NCBI RefSeq assembly: GCF_029813115.1
Contig: NZ_JAPZDS010000002.1
Span: forward strand, 248,001 to 312,000
Direction of reading: 5' to 3'
From: Aureimonas sp. SK2
Lineage (GTDB): Bacteria; Pseudomonadota; Alphaproteobacteria; Rhizobiales; Rhizobiaceae
DNA: 64,000 nucleotides
A model generated the notes under the pieces. The model searched no databases. It was not told the DNA's origin and was given only the letters and a program-made list of their open reading frames with translations. Shown one piece after another: positions 53,769 to 62,923 of this stretch (the stretch's first letter is position 1; each line of letters starts with the position of its first letter). The translations under genes and the position numbers were made by a program.

Positions 53769-54724
53769 AGACCCAGCGCCGACAGGTCCGGCCCGAGCGG
53801 AACAATGCCGTTCGGGTTCAGCGCCTTGATGGAATAATAGCCGCGCTTGATGTGGTCGATCGACACGGTCTCGCGGATGCCGGGAATGTCGAGCACGCGC
53901 CGGACATAGGCGGAGAGCGCGGGGTAGCTCGCGAGCGGCTGGCGATTGCACTTGAAGAGGCCGTGATAGGCCGCGTCGAAGCGGATCAGCGTGACGAAGA
54001 GGCGAAGGTCGGTCTCGGTCAGCCGGCGCCCGAAAAGGAGCGGGCCGCCCGTGGCGAGCTGATCCTCCAGCGTGTCCAGCGCCTCGAAGACGGCGGCATA
54101 GGCTTCCTCGTAGGCGCCTTGCGTCGTCGCGAAGCCGGCGCGGTAGACGCCGTTGTTGAGGCGCGGGTAGATCCAATCGTTAAGCGCGTCGATCTCGGCG
54201 GCGAGGTCGGCGGGGTAGAGGTCGATGTCGCCGCGGGCGAGCGCGCCGAACCCCGTGTTGAAGATGCGCAGGATATCGGCCGACTCGTTGTTGACGATCG
54301 TGCCCCGTCGCTTGTCCCAGAGGACGGGCACGGTGGCCCGCCCGTTCACGTGGGGATCGGACTTCGTATAAAGCTCGTGGACGAAACGCGCGCCGTTCAC
54401 GTCGTCGTCCGTCGATCCTTCGCCCGCGCCGAACCGCCAGCCCTCGGGCCCGAGTTCGGGGCGCACGATCGACAGCGAGACGACGTCCTCCAAGCCCTTG
54501 AGGCGCCTCGCCATCAGGGTGCGCGAGGCCCAGGGGCAGATCAGCGCGACATAGAGATGATAGCGGCCGGCCTCCGCTTCGAAGCCGCCGTCGCCCGTCG
54601 GTCCCGGCGCGCCGTCCGGCGTCACGAAATGGCGGAAGCTCGAAGTCTGGCGCACGAAGCCGCCCTTGGCGTCCACGCCCTGCACCGGCTGCCAGTTCTC
54701 CGTCCAGCGTCCGTCGACCAGCAT
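53765..54724 (-). CDS. Glutathionyl-hydroquinone reductase (Xi-class GST)
   Basis: A 319-residue enzyme that removes glutathione from glutathionyl-quinones. The active site is CPWASRTLMAR, with nucleophile Cys63, preceded by FRHFVTPDG. Further signatures are VPVLWDKRRGTIVNNES and the Xi-specific YHGLFKCNRQPLASYP and DHIKRGYYSIKALNPNGIVP. Length matches YqjG/PcpF proteins. The VOC-family gene ends one base upstream of its start, so both are in one operon. Confidence 0.93.
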   Translation of the reverse strand: MLVDGRWTENWQPVQGVDAKGGFVRQTSSFRHFVTPDGAPGPTGDGGFEAEAGRYHLYVALICPWASRTLMARRLKGLEDVVSLSIVRPELGPEGWRFGAGEGSTDDDVNGARFVHELYTKSDPHVNGRATVPVLWDKRRGTIVNNESADILRIFNTGFGALARGDIDLYPADLAAEIDALNDWIYPRLNNGVYRAGFATTQGAYEEAYAAVFEALDTLEDQLATGGPLLFGRRLTETDLRLFVTLIRFDAAYHGLFKCNRQPLASYPALSAYVRRVLDIPGIRETVSIDHIKRGYYSIKALNPNGIVPLGPDLSALGL

Positions 54725-54725
54725 G

Positions 54726-55571
54726 TCAGCCTCTCCGCAATGCGATGCCGACGCCGGCCGGGTCGGTCAGGTGGATCGTCTCGCCCTGCCGCACGGCCGT
54801 GACGCCGGCGGCGAGGATCGCGGCTTCCACGCCTGCGAAGGCAGCCTCGTCGCGGGCGAGGAGTTCGAAGCTTCTCAAGCCCGTGGCTGCCGGATCGCGC
54901 GGGGGCGCGCCGCGGCTGTTCCAGATGTTGCCGGCGACATGGTGATGATATCCGCCGCTCGACAGGAAGGTGGCACTCGGGCTGCGCTGCATGACGTCGA
55001 GGCCGAGCGCGGCGGTATAGAAGCGATCGGCCGCCGGGACATCGCCGACCTGGAGGTGCACGTGGCCGACCGTGGTGCCGTCCGGCACGCCGGCAAACGC
55101 GGCGTCTCCGCCGGCGGCCAGGAGGTCGTCGGCGTCGAGCGGATCGGACACCATCTGAAGCGCGCCGCCAAGGACCGGCCACTCGGCCTGCGGCCGGTCG
55201 GCATAGACCTCGATGCCGTTGCCTTCGGGGTCGGCAAGATAGATCGCCTCGCTGACGCCGTGGTCGGAGGCGCCCTGGAGGGGCAGGCGCGAGGTCGCGG
55301 CATGGCGCAGCCAGCGACCGAGCGCCGCCCGGTCCGGCAGGAGGAAGGCCGTGTGGAAGAGCCCGGCCGAGCGGCGGCCGGACAAGGGCGCGCTCGGGGC
55401 TTCGATCAGTTCGAGGAGAGTCGTGGAGCCGGCGCCGAGATGCACCGTGCCGGCGTCGCGCCCCGTTTCCGAGAGGCCGATCGCCTCGCGATAGAAGTCC
55501 GCGACGCGGGAGAGATCGCGCACGGTCAGCGACACGGCGCCGATGCGCAAGGGCGTATGGGGCAGGCTCAT
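54726..55571 (-). CDS. VOC superfamily protein (ring-cleavage dioxygenase/glyoxalase type)
   Basis: A 281-residue protein with two or more beta-alpha-beta-beta-beta modules: GAVSLTVRDLSRVADFYREA and GHVHLQVGDVPAADRFYTAAL. Metal ligands His/Glu lie in LFHTAFLLPDR, GNGIEVYADRP and YHHHVAGNIWNSRG. The pattern GYHHHVAGNIWNSRGA is typical of the CatE-like type I extradiol dioxygenase group. Together with the hydroquinone reductase directly downstream it suggests quinone or hydroquinone handling, which is inference. Confidence 0.8.
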   Translation of the reverse strand: MSLPHTPLRIGAVSLTVRDLSRVADFYREAIGLSETGRDAGTVHLGAGSTTLLELIEAPSAPLSGRRSAGLFHTAFLLPDRAALGRWLRHAATSRLPLQGASDHGVSEAIYLADPEGNGIEVYADRPQAEWPVLGGALQMVSDPLDADDLLAAGGDAAFAGVPDGTTVGHVHLQVGDVPAADRFYTAALGLDVMQRSPSATFLSSGGYHHHVAGNIWNSRGAPPRDPAATGLRSFELLARDEAAFAGVEAAILAAGVTAVRQGETIHLTDPAGVGIALRRG

Positions 55572-55665
55572 GGCGGCGCTCCAGGCGAAGCCGGCGGTCC
55601 CGCCGCCGGCTCCGTCCACATAAGGCCTCCGCCGCCCTCCTGCCGAGATGGCTCCCGTTGAACGG

Positions 55666-56781
55666 TCAGTCGTCGACGAGGATCGTGTCGGCCACCTCGA
55701 TGCCGAAGCCGGTCAGGCCGACATAGGCGCGCTCGTGGGTGGCGAGCACCGAGATCGAGCGCACGCCGACATCGCGCAGGATCTGCGCGCCGATGCCGAC
55801 CTCGCGCCAGCGCTGGCGGCGCGCCTTGGCGCTGCCGTGGCGCTCGCCGTCCGTCACCGGCTCGCCGGGGGTGGGCGCCGCCTCGAACTGGTCGACCTCG
55901 GGCGTGCGGAGCAGCATCAGGATGCCCTGGCCGCGGTCCTTCAGCTTGTCGACGGCGAGTTCCACCCAGCTCGGACGTCCGCGCACCTTGGCGAAGAGGT
56001 CGCTCACCGGCTGCTCGCGGTGGATGCGCGTCGGCACCTTCTCGGCGTAGCGCACGTCGCCGAAGAGGGCGACCACGTGCTGCATGTCGTCGAAGGGCGT
56101 CTCGTAGACGCGGATGCGGCCCTTGAGGCCGCCGATCATCATCTCCTCCTCGCGCACGCAGGTCACGAAGCTCTCGCGCCGGATGCGGTAGGAGATGAGG
56201 TCCTCGATGGAGACGATCTTGAGCCCGTGCTCGCGGGCGAAGGGAATGAGCTCGGGCAGGCGCTTCACCGTGCCGTCGTCGTTGACCACTTCGGCGAGCA
56301 CGCCGACCGGCGGAAGGCCGGCGAGCGTGGCGAGATCGGTCCCGGCTTCCGTGTGGCCGGAGCGCGTGAGGACGCCGCCTTCGCGCGCGATCAGCGGGAA
56401 CATGTGGCCGGGGCGCAGGAACTCGGTGCCCGGCACGTTGTCGTTGGACAGGGCACGCGCCGTCGCCGCGCGTTCTTCTGCCGCGATGCCGGTCGTCATG
56501 CCGACGCGGTAGTCGACCGAGACCGTGAAGGCGGTGCGCATCGGGTCGAGATTGTTGGCGACCATCGGCGGCAGGTTGAGGCGGTTCGCCCGCTCGCCCG
56601 TCATCGGCACGCAGAGGATGCCGCTCGTGTGGCGGATCATGAAGGCCATCTTTTCCGGCGTCGCGCGCGCGGCCGCCATGATGAGGTCGCCCTCGTTCTC
56701 CCGGTCGGTGTCGTCCACCACCACCACGAGCTCGCCCGCGGCGATCGCGGCGATCGCGTCCTCGACCTTGTCCAGTTCCAT
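55666..56781 (-). CDS. ribB: 3,4-dihydroxy-2-butanone 4-phosphate synthase with degenerate GTP cyclohydrolase II domain (RibBX type)
   Basis: A 371-residue protein. The N-terminal ~205 residues are a full RibB (DDTDRENEGDLIMAA, TGILCV-like TSGILCVPMTGERANRL, GHTEAGTDLATLAG), converting ribulose-5-phosphate for riboflavin synthesis. The C-terminal 165 residues align with GTP cyclohydrolase II but lack the zinc cysteines: the ECLTGD...CDCG stretch reads IHREQPVSDLFAKVRGRPS. This resembles RibBX proteins, where the domain is not a cyclohydrolase. GGGGGAACCGCC precedes the ATG. A separate RibA must exist elsewhere. Confidence 0.93.
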   Translation of the reverse strand: MELDKVEDAIAAIAAGELVVVVDDTDRENEGDLIMAAARATPEKMAFMIRHTSGILCVPMTGERANRLNLPPMVANNLDPMRTAFTVSVDYRVGMTTGIAAEERAATARALSNDNVPGTEFLRPGHMFPLIAREGGVLTRSGHTEAGTDLATLAGLPPVGVLAEVVNDDGTVKRLPELIPFAREHGLKIVSIEDLISYRIRRESFVTCVREEEMMIGGLKGRIRVYETPFDDMQHVVALFGDVRYAEKVPTRIHREQPVSDLFAKVRGRPSWVELAVDKLKDRGQGILMLLRTPEVDQFEAAPTPGEPVTDGERHGSAKARRQRWREVGIGAQILRDVGVRSISVLATHERAYVGLTGFGIEVADTILVDD

Positions 56782-56864
56782 GGCGGTTCCCCCTGCCTGT
56801 CTTTCGAAGGCGTGTAGACGGGCATGCGCTGCCGATCAACGGCGACGCTGCGTTCGCCGGTCGC

Positions 56865-57323
56865 TCAGCCCCGGCCGCGATAGGGCGGCACGCCCTGGTC
56901 GGGCAGGAAGACGCCTTCCGGCGACGCGCCGGTCTGCCAGAACACGTCGATTGGAATGCCGCCGCGCGGATACCAGTAGCCGCCGATGCGCAGCCAGAGC
57001 GGCTGCGTCGCCTCCACGATGCGCCGGCCGACCATCACCGTGCAGTCCTCGTGGAAGGCGCCGTGGTTGCGGAAGGACACGAGAAAGAGCTTCAGCGACT
57101 TCGATTCGACGAGGCGCTGGTCCGGCGCGTAGTCGATCACGAGATGGGCGAAGTCGGGCTGGCCGGTGACCGGGCAGAGCGAGGTGAACTCCGGGGCGGT
57201 GAAGCGGACGATGGCGGGCGGCCCCTCGCGTCTGACGTAGGGCACCGTTTCCAACACCGCTTCGTCGGGGCTGGCGGCCGGGCGCGCTTCGGTGCCGAGC
57301 TGGGTCAGGGTCGTGGTGGACAT
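56865..57323 (-). CDS. queF: 7-cyano-7-deazaguanine reductase
   Basis: A 152-residue type I QueF, reducing preQ0 to preQ1 with NADPH for queuosine in tRNA. The catalytic Cys is in [14 protein letters not shown], the NADPH-binding QueF motif is [16 protein letters not shown], and the Asp is in FHEDCTVMV. Length is right for the unimodular form. No preQ1 riboswitch could be recognised in the leader. Confidence 0.96.
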   Translation of the reverse strand: MSTTTLTQLGTEARPAASPDEAVLETVPYVRREGPPAIVRFTAPEFTSLCPVTGQPDFAHLVIDYAPDQRLVESKSLKLFLVSFRNHGAFHEDCTVMVGRRIVEATQPLWLRIGGYWYPRGGIPIDVFWQTGASPEGVFLPDQGVPPYRGRG

Positions 57324-57623
57324 GGGTGGGCTTTCCGATCGGATGCGTCGATGGGCTGGGTAGACCCGGAGTCGCGCCGCATCAACCGCGACGGCTATCC
57401 ATCACGTCGCTTGCAACTTTTTGTGAGGCTGGTTAAGCGAAGAGCGCCAGGCCGGGCCCCTCTGGCAGCCGCATGCGGCTGCGATGTCGGACTGGCGGAC
57501 GAATTCTCACCTCGCGACCCGTCGCTTGCGAGCCCCGTCCGCCGACTGAACACCAGCCGCGCGTCCTTCGGTTTCTCGCTTGTCGTGGTCGCCGTCATCC
57601 GCCGACACGCGGGAAAGGCCCCC
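57324..57623. other. Leader region between queF and the TerC gene
   Basis: These 300 bp hold the divergent promoters. A perfect 18-bp palindrome, GCAGCCGCATGCGGCTGC, lies at 57465-57482, about 140 bp before the terC ATG, surrounded by GC-rich segments that could fold further. I looked for a yybP-ykoY manganese riboswitch but could not find its conserved loops. The right end has GGAAAGG before the ATG. Confidence 0.4.
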
Positions 57624-58352
57624 ATGTTCGAACTCCTGACACCCGAAGGCTGGCTGGCGCTGGGCCAGATCATCATCATGGACGTGGTGCTGGCCGGCGA
57701 CAACGCGATCGTCATCGGCCTCGCGGTCGCCGGCCTGCCGGCCGACCAGCGCAAGAAGGCGATCTTCTGGGGCATCGCGGCCGCCACGGTCCTGCGCATC
57801 GCCTTCACGGTGGTCGCCACCCAGCTCCTGGCCATTGTCGGCCTGCTGCTCGCCGGCGGCCTGCTTCTCCTCTGGGTCTGCTGGAAGATGTGGACCGAGC
57901 TGCGCGCCCCCGAGCACGACGCCGAAGGCGCCGCCGAACTCGACGGCGCCGGCGGGGCCAAGCCGCGCAAGACGCTGGCGCAGGCGACCATGCAGATCAT
58001 CGTCGCCGACGTGTCGATGTCGCTCGACAACGTCATCGCCGTCGCGGGCGCGGCGGAAGGCCATCACTGGACGCTGCTGGCCTTCGGCCTGCTCCTGTCG
58101 ATCGCGCTGATGGCGTTCGCCGCCAACTTCATCGCCAAGCTCCTGAACCGTCACCGCTGGATCGCCTATGTCGGTCTCGCCGTGATCCTGTTCGTCGCCG
58201 TGGAGATGGTGCTGAAGGGCCTCGTGCAGGTCTATCCGCCGGTCGGCGAATACATCCCCTTCGCGGTGGAGGACACGGCCCATCCCGCTCTGCCGGGCGG
58301 CGCGGGCCAGGGCGAGGGCGCGCCGGCCACGATGCCGGCCCCCGCGCAGTAA
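57624..58352 (+). CDS. TerC family integral membrane protein
   Basis: A 242-residue protein with about seven helices. Acidic membrane motifs VVLAGDNAIVIGLAVAG and ADVSMSLDNVIAVAG are the TerC/Alx signatures; they bind metal. A charged cytoplasmic loop (ELRAPEHDAEGAAELDG) separates the halves. TerC proteins are implicated in manganese efflux and in metallating exported proteins. The C-terminal 35 residues are a soluble Gly/Pro tail. Its possible opposite function to sitABCD import is worth noting but they are not linked. Confidence 0.87.
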   Translation: MFELLTPEGWLALGQIIIMDVVLAGDNAIVIGLAVAGLPADQRKKAIFWGIAAATVLRIAFTVVATQLLAIVGLLLAGGLLLLWVCWKMWTELRAPEHDAEGAAELDGAGGAKPRKTLAQATMQIIVADVSMSLDNVIAVAGAAEGHHWTLLAFGLLLSIALMAFAANFIAKLLNRHRWIAYVGLAVILFVAVEMVLKGLVQVYPPVGEYIPFAVEDTAHPALPGGAGQGEGAPATMPAPAQ

Positions 58353-58397
58353 AGAGCAACGGGAGGCCCGCTTCCTCGAGGCGGGCTCCGGGACGCG

Positions 58398-58437
58398 AAA
58401 AAGCCGGCGGCCGATCTCTTCGGCCCGCCGGCTTTTT
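58398..58437. terminator. Bidirectional terminator (terC / yacG)
   Basis: AAAAAGCCGGCGG-CCGA and TCGG-CC-CGCCGGCTTTTT form an approximately 16-bp stem with a small bulge. Five A residues and five T residues flank it, so it serves both convergent units. Confidence 0.88.
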
Positions 58438-58449
58438 CATGCGCCTTCG

Positions 58450-58644
58450 TCAGAGGCGGTCGTCCTCGCCCGGCGGGCTGCCCTCGCCTTCGGGGCCGGG
58501 GATCACATAGGCGCCGGACAGCCAGCGATGGAGATCGACGTCCTTGCAGCGCGGCGAGCAGAAGGGAAAGGTCGCCCGCTCGGACGGGCGGCCGCATTCG
58601 GGGCATTTGCGCGTCGGGCGCAGGCCTTTGACGTCGGCGCTCAT
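58450..58644 (-). CDS. yacG: DNA gyrase inhibitor YacG
   Basis: A 64-residue zinc protein with the Cys4 site CPECGRP...CSPRCKDVDLHRWL. YacG binds GyrB and inhibits DNA gyrase. The chosen ATG gives MSADVKGLRPTRKCPEC. It starts 5 bp after the maf stop, in the infA-maf-yacG run typical of alphaproteobacteria. Confidence 0.92.
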   Translation of the reverse strand: MSADVKGLRPTRKCPECGRPSERATFPFCSPRCKDVDLHRWLSGAYVIPGPEGEGSPPGEDDRL

Positions 58645-58649
58645 GCGGC

Positions 58650-59282
58650 TCAGGCGAGACTGGCGGCGCCGGGGCGGGGCAGGACGAAGCCCTCGCCCGT
58701 GAGGAGCGACAGGGTCTCGTAGAGCGGCAGGCCGACGACGTTGGAATAGGAGCCGACGAGGCGCACCACGAAGCCGCCGGCCAGGCCCTGGATCGCGTAG
58801 CCGCCCGCCTTGCCCTGCCACTCGCCGCTCTCGATGTAGCGGTCGATGTCGTCGCGCGACAGGCGCTTGAAGCGGATGCGCGTCTCGACCAGGCGCTGGC
58901 GCGCCTTGCCGCCGGGCGTGACCACGCAGACGCCCGTGAAGACGCGATGCGCGCGGCCCGACAGGAGGCGGAGGTTGGTGACCGCGTCCTCGGCGATCTC
59001 GGCCTTGGGGACCACCTGCCGGCCGAGCGAGACCACCGTATCGGCGCCGAGCACATAGGTGTCCCGCGTTTCGCCGCGGGCGGCGAGCGCCTCGTGCGCC
59101 TTCAGAGCCTTGGCGCGCGACAGGCGCTTGGCGAGCGAGCGCGGATGCTCGGACCGCTCCGGCGTCTCGTCGATGTCGGTGGCGAGAAGGCGCGCAGGCT
59201 CGATGCCCACCTGCTGGAGCAGCTCCAGCCGGCGCGGCGACCCGGAGGCCAGCACCAGCGCGCTGTGCGGCACGTCCGGCAT
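58650..59282 (-). CDS. maf: Maf-like nucleotide pyrophosphatase
   Basis: A 210-residue Maf/Ham1-fold pyrophosphatase: [16 protein letters not shown], then Asp/Glu in [11 protein letters not shown] and [16 protein letters not shown]. It hydrolyses dTTP/UTP or modified nucleotides. ATG 59282 ([10 protein letters not shown]) is preferred to GTG 59288, as AAGGTGG lies just before it. infA lies 7 bp upstream. Confidence 0.93.
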   Translation of the reverse strand: MPDVPHSALVLASGSPRRLELLQQVGIEPARLLATDIDETPERSEHPRSLAKRLSRAKALKAHEALAARGETRDTYVLGADTVVSLGRQVVPKAEIAEDAVTNLRLLSGRAHRVFTGVCVVTPGGKARQRLVETRIRFKRLSRDDIDRYIESGEWQGKAGGYAIQGLAGGFVVRLVGSYSNVVGLPLYETLSLLTGEGFVLPRPGAASLA

Positions 59283-59289
59283 GGCCACC

Positions 59290-59508
59290 TTACTTGAAGC
59301 GGTAAGTGATGCGGCCCTTGGTCAGGTCGTAGGGCGTCATCTCGACGAGGACCTTGTCGCCGGTCAGCACGCGGATGCGGTTCTTGCGCATCCGGCCCGC
59401 CGTGTGGGCGATGATCTCGTGGTCGTTCTCGAGCTTGATGCGGAAGGTCGCGTTGGGCAGCAGTTCGGTGACCGTGCCGGGAAACTCGAGAACTTCTTCT
59501 TTCGCCAT
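59290..59508 (-). CDS. infA: Translation initiation factor IF-1
   Basis: A 72-residue OB-fold protein: [57 protein letters not shown]. It binds the ribosomal A site. Length and ending are invariant. It heads the infA-maf-yacG group on the minus strand. Confidence 0.98.
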   Translation of the reverse strand: MAKEEVLEFPGTVTELLPNATFRIKLENDHEIIAHTAGRMRKNRIRVLTGDKVLVEMTPYDLTKGRITYRFK

Positions 59509-59679
59509 GCGGGTATCGGACCTCGTTGCGGGGCCGGACGCCCCCGGCGTCCTCCCCTTAAGAACCTGGGGCCGCCATGCGGGGCGGCCTCGTCAATGGG
59601 TGAATTCGCGCCCTAGATCGGATTTCGCGCGGCAAAAAGCAAGCCTCACGCTGCTTCCTGCCGCCCGAAGCGCGCCGAA

Positions 59680-60969
59680 TCAGCCGGAAATGCGCTCCAC
59701 CTCGGCTCCGCAGGCGCCGAGCTTCTCTTCCAGACGCTCGAAACCGCGGTCGAGATGGTAGACGCGATTGACCACCGTCTCGCCCTCGGCGACGAGCCCC
59801 GCGATCACGAGGCTGACGGAGGCGCGAAGGTCGGTCGCCATGACCGGCGCGCCGACGAGGCGGGGCACGCCCTCGACGCGGGCCATCTGGCCGGAGAGCG
59901 AGATCTTGGCGCCGAGCCGCGCCAGTTCCTGCACGTGCATGAAGCGGTTCTCGAAGATCGTCTCGGTGATGTGCGAGACGCCGTCCGAGCGCGTCATCAG
60001 CGCCATGAACTGCGCCTGGAGGTCGGTCGGGAAGCCGGGGAACGGATCGGTGACGACGTCCACCGGGCGGATGCCGTTGCCGTTGCGAACGACCCGCAAC
60101 CCGTTCGGCGTGTCGGTGATCTCGGCGCCCGCGTCGCCGAGCGCGGTGAGCGCGGTCTGGAGGAGGTCGGAATGGGTCCCTTCCAGCGTCACGTCGCCGC
60201 CGGTCATGGCGACCGCCATGGCATAGGTGCCGGTCTCGATCCGGTCGGGCAAGACGCGGTGGCGTGCGCCCGAGAGCGCCGTGACGCCGTCGATCGTGAT
60301 CGTGGAGGTGCCGGCGCCCGAGATCTTGGCGCCCATCGCGTTGAGGCAGGCGGCGAGGTCCGCCACCTCCGGCTCGCGCGCGGCGTTCTCGATCACCGTC
60401 TGGCCCTTGGCGAGCGAGGCGGCCATCATCAGGACGTGCGTCGCGCCGACCGAGACCTTGGGGAAGGTGTAGCGGTTGCCGACGAGGCCGCCCTTGGCCT
60501 CGGCCACGATGTAGCCGGCGTCGATGTCGATCGTGGCGCCGAGCACCTTGAGGCCGTCGATGAAGAGATCGACCGGCCGCGTGCCGATGGCGCAGCCGCC
60601 GGGCAGGGAGACGCGGGCCTTGTGGCAGCGGGCGAGCAGCGGCCCGATCACCCAGAAGCTCGCGCGCATCTTGGACACGAGCTCGTATGGAGCGGTCGTG
60701 TCGACGATGGTGCGGGCCGTGAAGTGGATGGTGCGCCCCGACGTGGCCTGGGTGGCCAGCCGCTTGCCCGACACGGTGTAGTCGACACCGTGGTTGCCGA
60801 GAATGCGGATGAGCTGCTCGACATCGGCCAGATGCGGCACGTTCTCCAGCGTCAGCGTGTCGTCGGTGAGCAGCGAGGCGATCATCAGCGGCAGCGCCGC
60901 GTTCTTGGCGCCCGAGATCGGGATCGTGCCGTTGAGGGCGTTGCCGCCGCGAATGCGAATTCGATCCAT
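59680..60969 (-). CDS. murA: UDP-N-acetylglucosamine 1-carboxyvinyltransferase
   Basis: A 429-residue EPSP-synthase-fold enzyme, the first committed step of peptidoglycan synthesis. It starts [25 protein letters not shown], and the catalytic Cys, the fosfomycin target, is in [15 protein letters not shown]. The sequence is complete and of standard length, so the product should be fosfomycin-sensitive at the target. A tiny membrane protein gene sits 97 bp upstream of its start on the same strand. Confidence 0.97.
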   Translation of the reverse strand: MDRIRIRGGNALNGTIPISGAKNAALPLMIASLLTDDTLTLENVPHLADVEQLIRILGNHGVDYTVSGKRLATQATSGRTIHFTARTIVDTTAPYELVSKMRASFWVIGPLLARCHKARVSLPGGCAIGTRPVDLFIDGLKVLGATIDIDAGYIVAEAKGGLVGNRYTFPKVSVGATHVLMMAASLAKGQTVIENAAREPEVADLAACLNAMGAKISGAGTSTITIDGVTALSGARHRVLPDRIETGTYAMAVAMTGGDVTLEGTHSDLLQTALTALGDAGAEITDTPNGLRVVRNGNGIRPVDVVTDPFPGFPTDLQAQFMALMTRSDGVSHITETIFENRFMHVQELARLGAKISLSGQMARVEGVPRLVGAPVMATDLRASVSLVIAGLVAEGETVVNRVYHLDRGFERLEEKLGACGAEVERISG

Positions 60970-61065
60970 GAGGATTCCAGCGCCTTGGCCGACGGGGAGG
61001 GGCCGACGGGTGTGTCAAAGCGCGTGTCCTACACGAGCCCTCCGCGCCGATCAAATTCGCGGCGT

Positions 61066-61224
61066 TCAGTGAGGGCGCAGGAGGACGTCCAGCCCGAACA
61101 CGACCATGGCGCCGATGGCGAGCTTCCAGAAGTCGCCGCGCCGCTTCAGACCCGGCAGGCCGAGCGGGCGGATGATCTGGAGGACCATCACCAGGATGAT
61201 CAGGAAGGAGAAGAGCTTGCTCAT
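61066..61224 (-). CDS. Small membrane protein upstream of murA (52 residues)
   Basis: A 52-residue protein starting MSKLFSFLIILVMVLQIIRP, then LGLPGLKRRGDFWKLAIGA and a second hydrophobic segment ending VLLRPH. Two membrane helices joined by a basic loop (KRRGDFWK) are predicted, with N and C termini probably outside. I recall similar short proteins near murA in Hyphomicrobiales with the motif RPLGLPGLKRR. No function is known. The frame and membrane topology make it a credible gene. Confidence 0.7.
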   Translation of the reverse strand: MSKLFSFLIILVMVLQIIRPLGLPGLKRRGDFWKLAIGAMVVFGLDVLLRPH

Positions 61225-61265
61225 GGAAGCCGGCTCTTAGCGCAAAGCCGGCCGCCTGTCGCTTC

Positions 61266-61880
61266 CTAGCGCGAGACCGAACTGACCAGCGGCTCCGGCC
61301 CGCTCTCGATCTCCAGCCAGCGGCCGGCATGGGCTTCCGACTGGCGCTTGACGAAGCGGTAGGGCACCTCGTTCCAGCGCCGGACGCGCCAGTCGAGATT
61401 GTCCAGCACGAAGTCCCCGGCGGCGGTGCGCAGCGTCAGGATCGCATGGCCCGTTCCGTCGACCTTGCGCACCACGGTGAGAAGCAGGTCCGACAGCGGA
61501 ATGCCGGCCTCGTGCAGCCTGGCGCGCTTCAGGAGAGCGTAGTCCTCGCAGTCGCCGGCGCTCGTCGGAAGCGTCCAGAACTCCTCCTGGCCGTAGAGGT
61601 CCTGGTCGCTGGCGGCGGTGATCTCGCTGTTGACCGCCGTGTTGACGAGCGCGACCGTGCGCATCAGGGCGGCGTCCAGCGCCGGGGGCGCCTTCGAGGG
61701 GTCGGCATTGGGGCCGCATTCGGCGGGCTGGCGCTGGCAGTAGGCGTAGTGGCCGTGCGGCTGCTTGGTCGGGCCGCCGACCACCATGCTGGGGCCGCCC
61801 GGCGCCATGCCGGCCGCGAGACACGCGGCAGACTGCAGGCAGAGCACGACCGTCGCGCCGAGAAAGCGCCGAAAAACCAT
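61266..61880 (-). CDS. Transglutaminase-like cysteine proteinase (BTLCP)
   Basis: A 204-residue exported protein with a signal peptide (FRRFLGATVVLCLQSAACLAA). The catalytic Cys-His-Asp triad of the bacterial transglutaminase-like fold is Cys in SAGDCEDYALLKRARL, His in GTGHAILTLRTAAGDFVLDNL, Asp in the same stretch. ATG 61880 (MVFRRFLGA) is chosen. Relatives such as LapG cleave surface adhesins under c-di-GMP control; an analogous role on RTX adhesins would be intriguing, but family BTLCP (DUF920) is a different branch. Confidence 0.85.
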   Translation of the reverse strand: MVFRRFLGATVVLCLQSAACLAAGMAPGGPSMVVGGPTKQPHGHYAYCQRQPAECGPNADPSKAPPALDAALMRTVALVNTAVNSEITAASDQDLYGQEEFWTLPTSAGDCEDYALLKRARLHEAGIPLSDLLLTVVRKVDGTGHAILTLRTAAGDFVLDNLDWRVRRWNEVPYRFVKRQSEAHAGRWLEIESGPEPLVSSVSR

Positions 61881-62140
61881 CACGATCTCCGTCGAACGAG
61901 CGACCCGTCCTCGCTCGTCGGGTATCGTGTGTGCAGTGCCGTATGCTGTCAATCACCCAAAAGGGTATGACAAGTTAGGAGCCAGCTCCGGCGCGGCAAG
62001 AGGGGCGCTCCGGAAAAATATCAGGACGGCGCCAAGCCCTTTGCCGGAGGGATTTCGGGCCGCCGGGCGTCCCCCGGAAGGGCTGTTGCGCAAACGTCAC
62101 GCGGGCGTCGTCGAATTGCCACGGAGCCTTCGATGCCGCT

Positions 62141-62923
62141 TCAGGCGGCGGGTCCGTCCCCTCTGGCGAGGGCGAGAGCCGCCCGTTCCATGCGGGCAAG
62201 ATCCTCCGGCCGCGACAGGCGGTGGTCGCCGTCCTTGACGAGGGTCAGCGTCACGCCGGCCGAGGGCAGGAGCGAGACCAGCTCCAGCGCGTGGGTATGG
62301 GGCACGTCGGGATCCTCCATCCCCTGGATGATGTGGATGGGCATGTCGAGAGCGATCGGGCCGGTCATGACGGAAGCCGCCATGCCGTCGGCGATGAGCT
62401 TGGCGGTATAGATGGTCGGCTGGTCGGAATAGGGCGAGGGCTCGGCGACGAAGCCGTCGCGCGCAAGCGCCGCGCGGTCCTCGGCGGTGAGCTTCGGCTC
62501 GACCAGCCGGGAGGTGAAGTCGGGCGCGGGCGCCAGCAGCAGGAGCGCCCGGATGCGGCCGGGAAGGCGCCCGGCGAGGCGCAGCGCGATCCAGGCACCC
62601 ATGGAGGAGCCGACGAGGACGAGCGGGCCGGCGGTGCGGGCGGCGATCATGGCGGCGGCGTCCTCCGTCCAGCCGGAGATCGTGCCGTCCGTGAAGGTTC
62701 CTTCCGATTCGCCGTGGCCGGAATAGTCGAAGCGCAGGAAGGGGAAACCCTCGCGCTCGCAAAGGCCGGAGAGGACCTCGGCCTTGGTGCCGCGCATGTC
62801 GGAGCGGAAGCCTCCGAGCCACACCAGCGTCGGGCCGCCGCCGCGACCCTCCACCGCGAGATAGGCGAGGCGCTCGCCCGAATGGGGCACCGTCTCGAAG
62901 CGGGCGGCGGGAGCGTCGGTCAT
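62141..62923 (-). CDS. Alpha/beta hydrolase
   Basis: A 260-residue serine hydrolase. The nucleophile elbow is VGSSMGAWIAL, Gly-x-Ser-x-Gly; the oxyanion loop WLGGFRSDMRG; His in KDGDHRLSRPEDL; and the acid in IQGMEDPDVP. FLRFDYSGHGESEG is typical of rhizobial thioesterase/esterase-like hydrolases (ABHD10-related, which deacylate proteins). GGAGGCTTG precedes the ATG. The substrate is unknown. Confidence 0.85.
   Translation of the reverse strand: MTDAPAARFETVPHSGERLAYLAVEGRGGGPTLVWLGGFRSDMRGTKAEVLSGLCEREGFPFLRFDYSGHGESEGTFTDGTISGWTEDAAAMIAARTAGPLVLVGSSMGAWIALRLAGRLPGRIRALLLLAPAPDFTSRLVEPKLTAEDRAALARDGFVAEPSPYSDQPTIYTAKLIADGMAASVMTGPIALDMPIHIIQGMEDPDVPHTHALELVSLLPSAGVTLTLVKDGDHRLSRPEDLARMERAALALARGDGPAA

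Noticed and set aside
57324-57420. A preQ1 riboswitch in front of queF
   Set aside because: I found no short hairpin with the A-rich tail needed for preQ1-I, and no preQ1-II-like layout.
61266-61880. BTLCP protein as a LapG-like protease for the RTX protein
   Set aside because: It is 30 kb away and lacks LapG-specific features or a LapD partner nearby, so the link is speculative.
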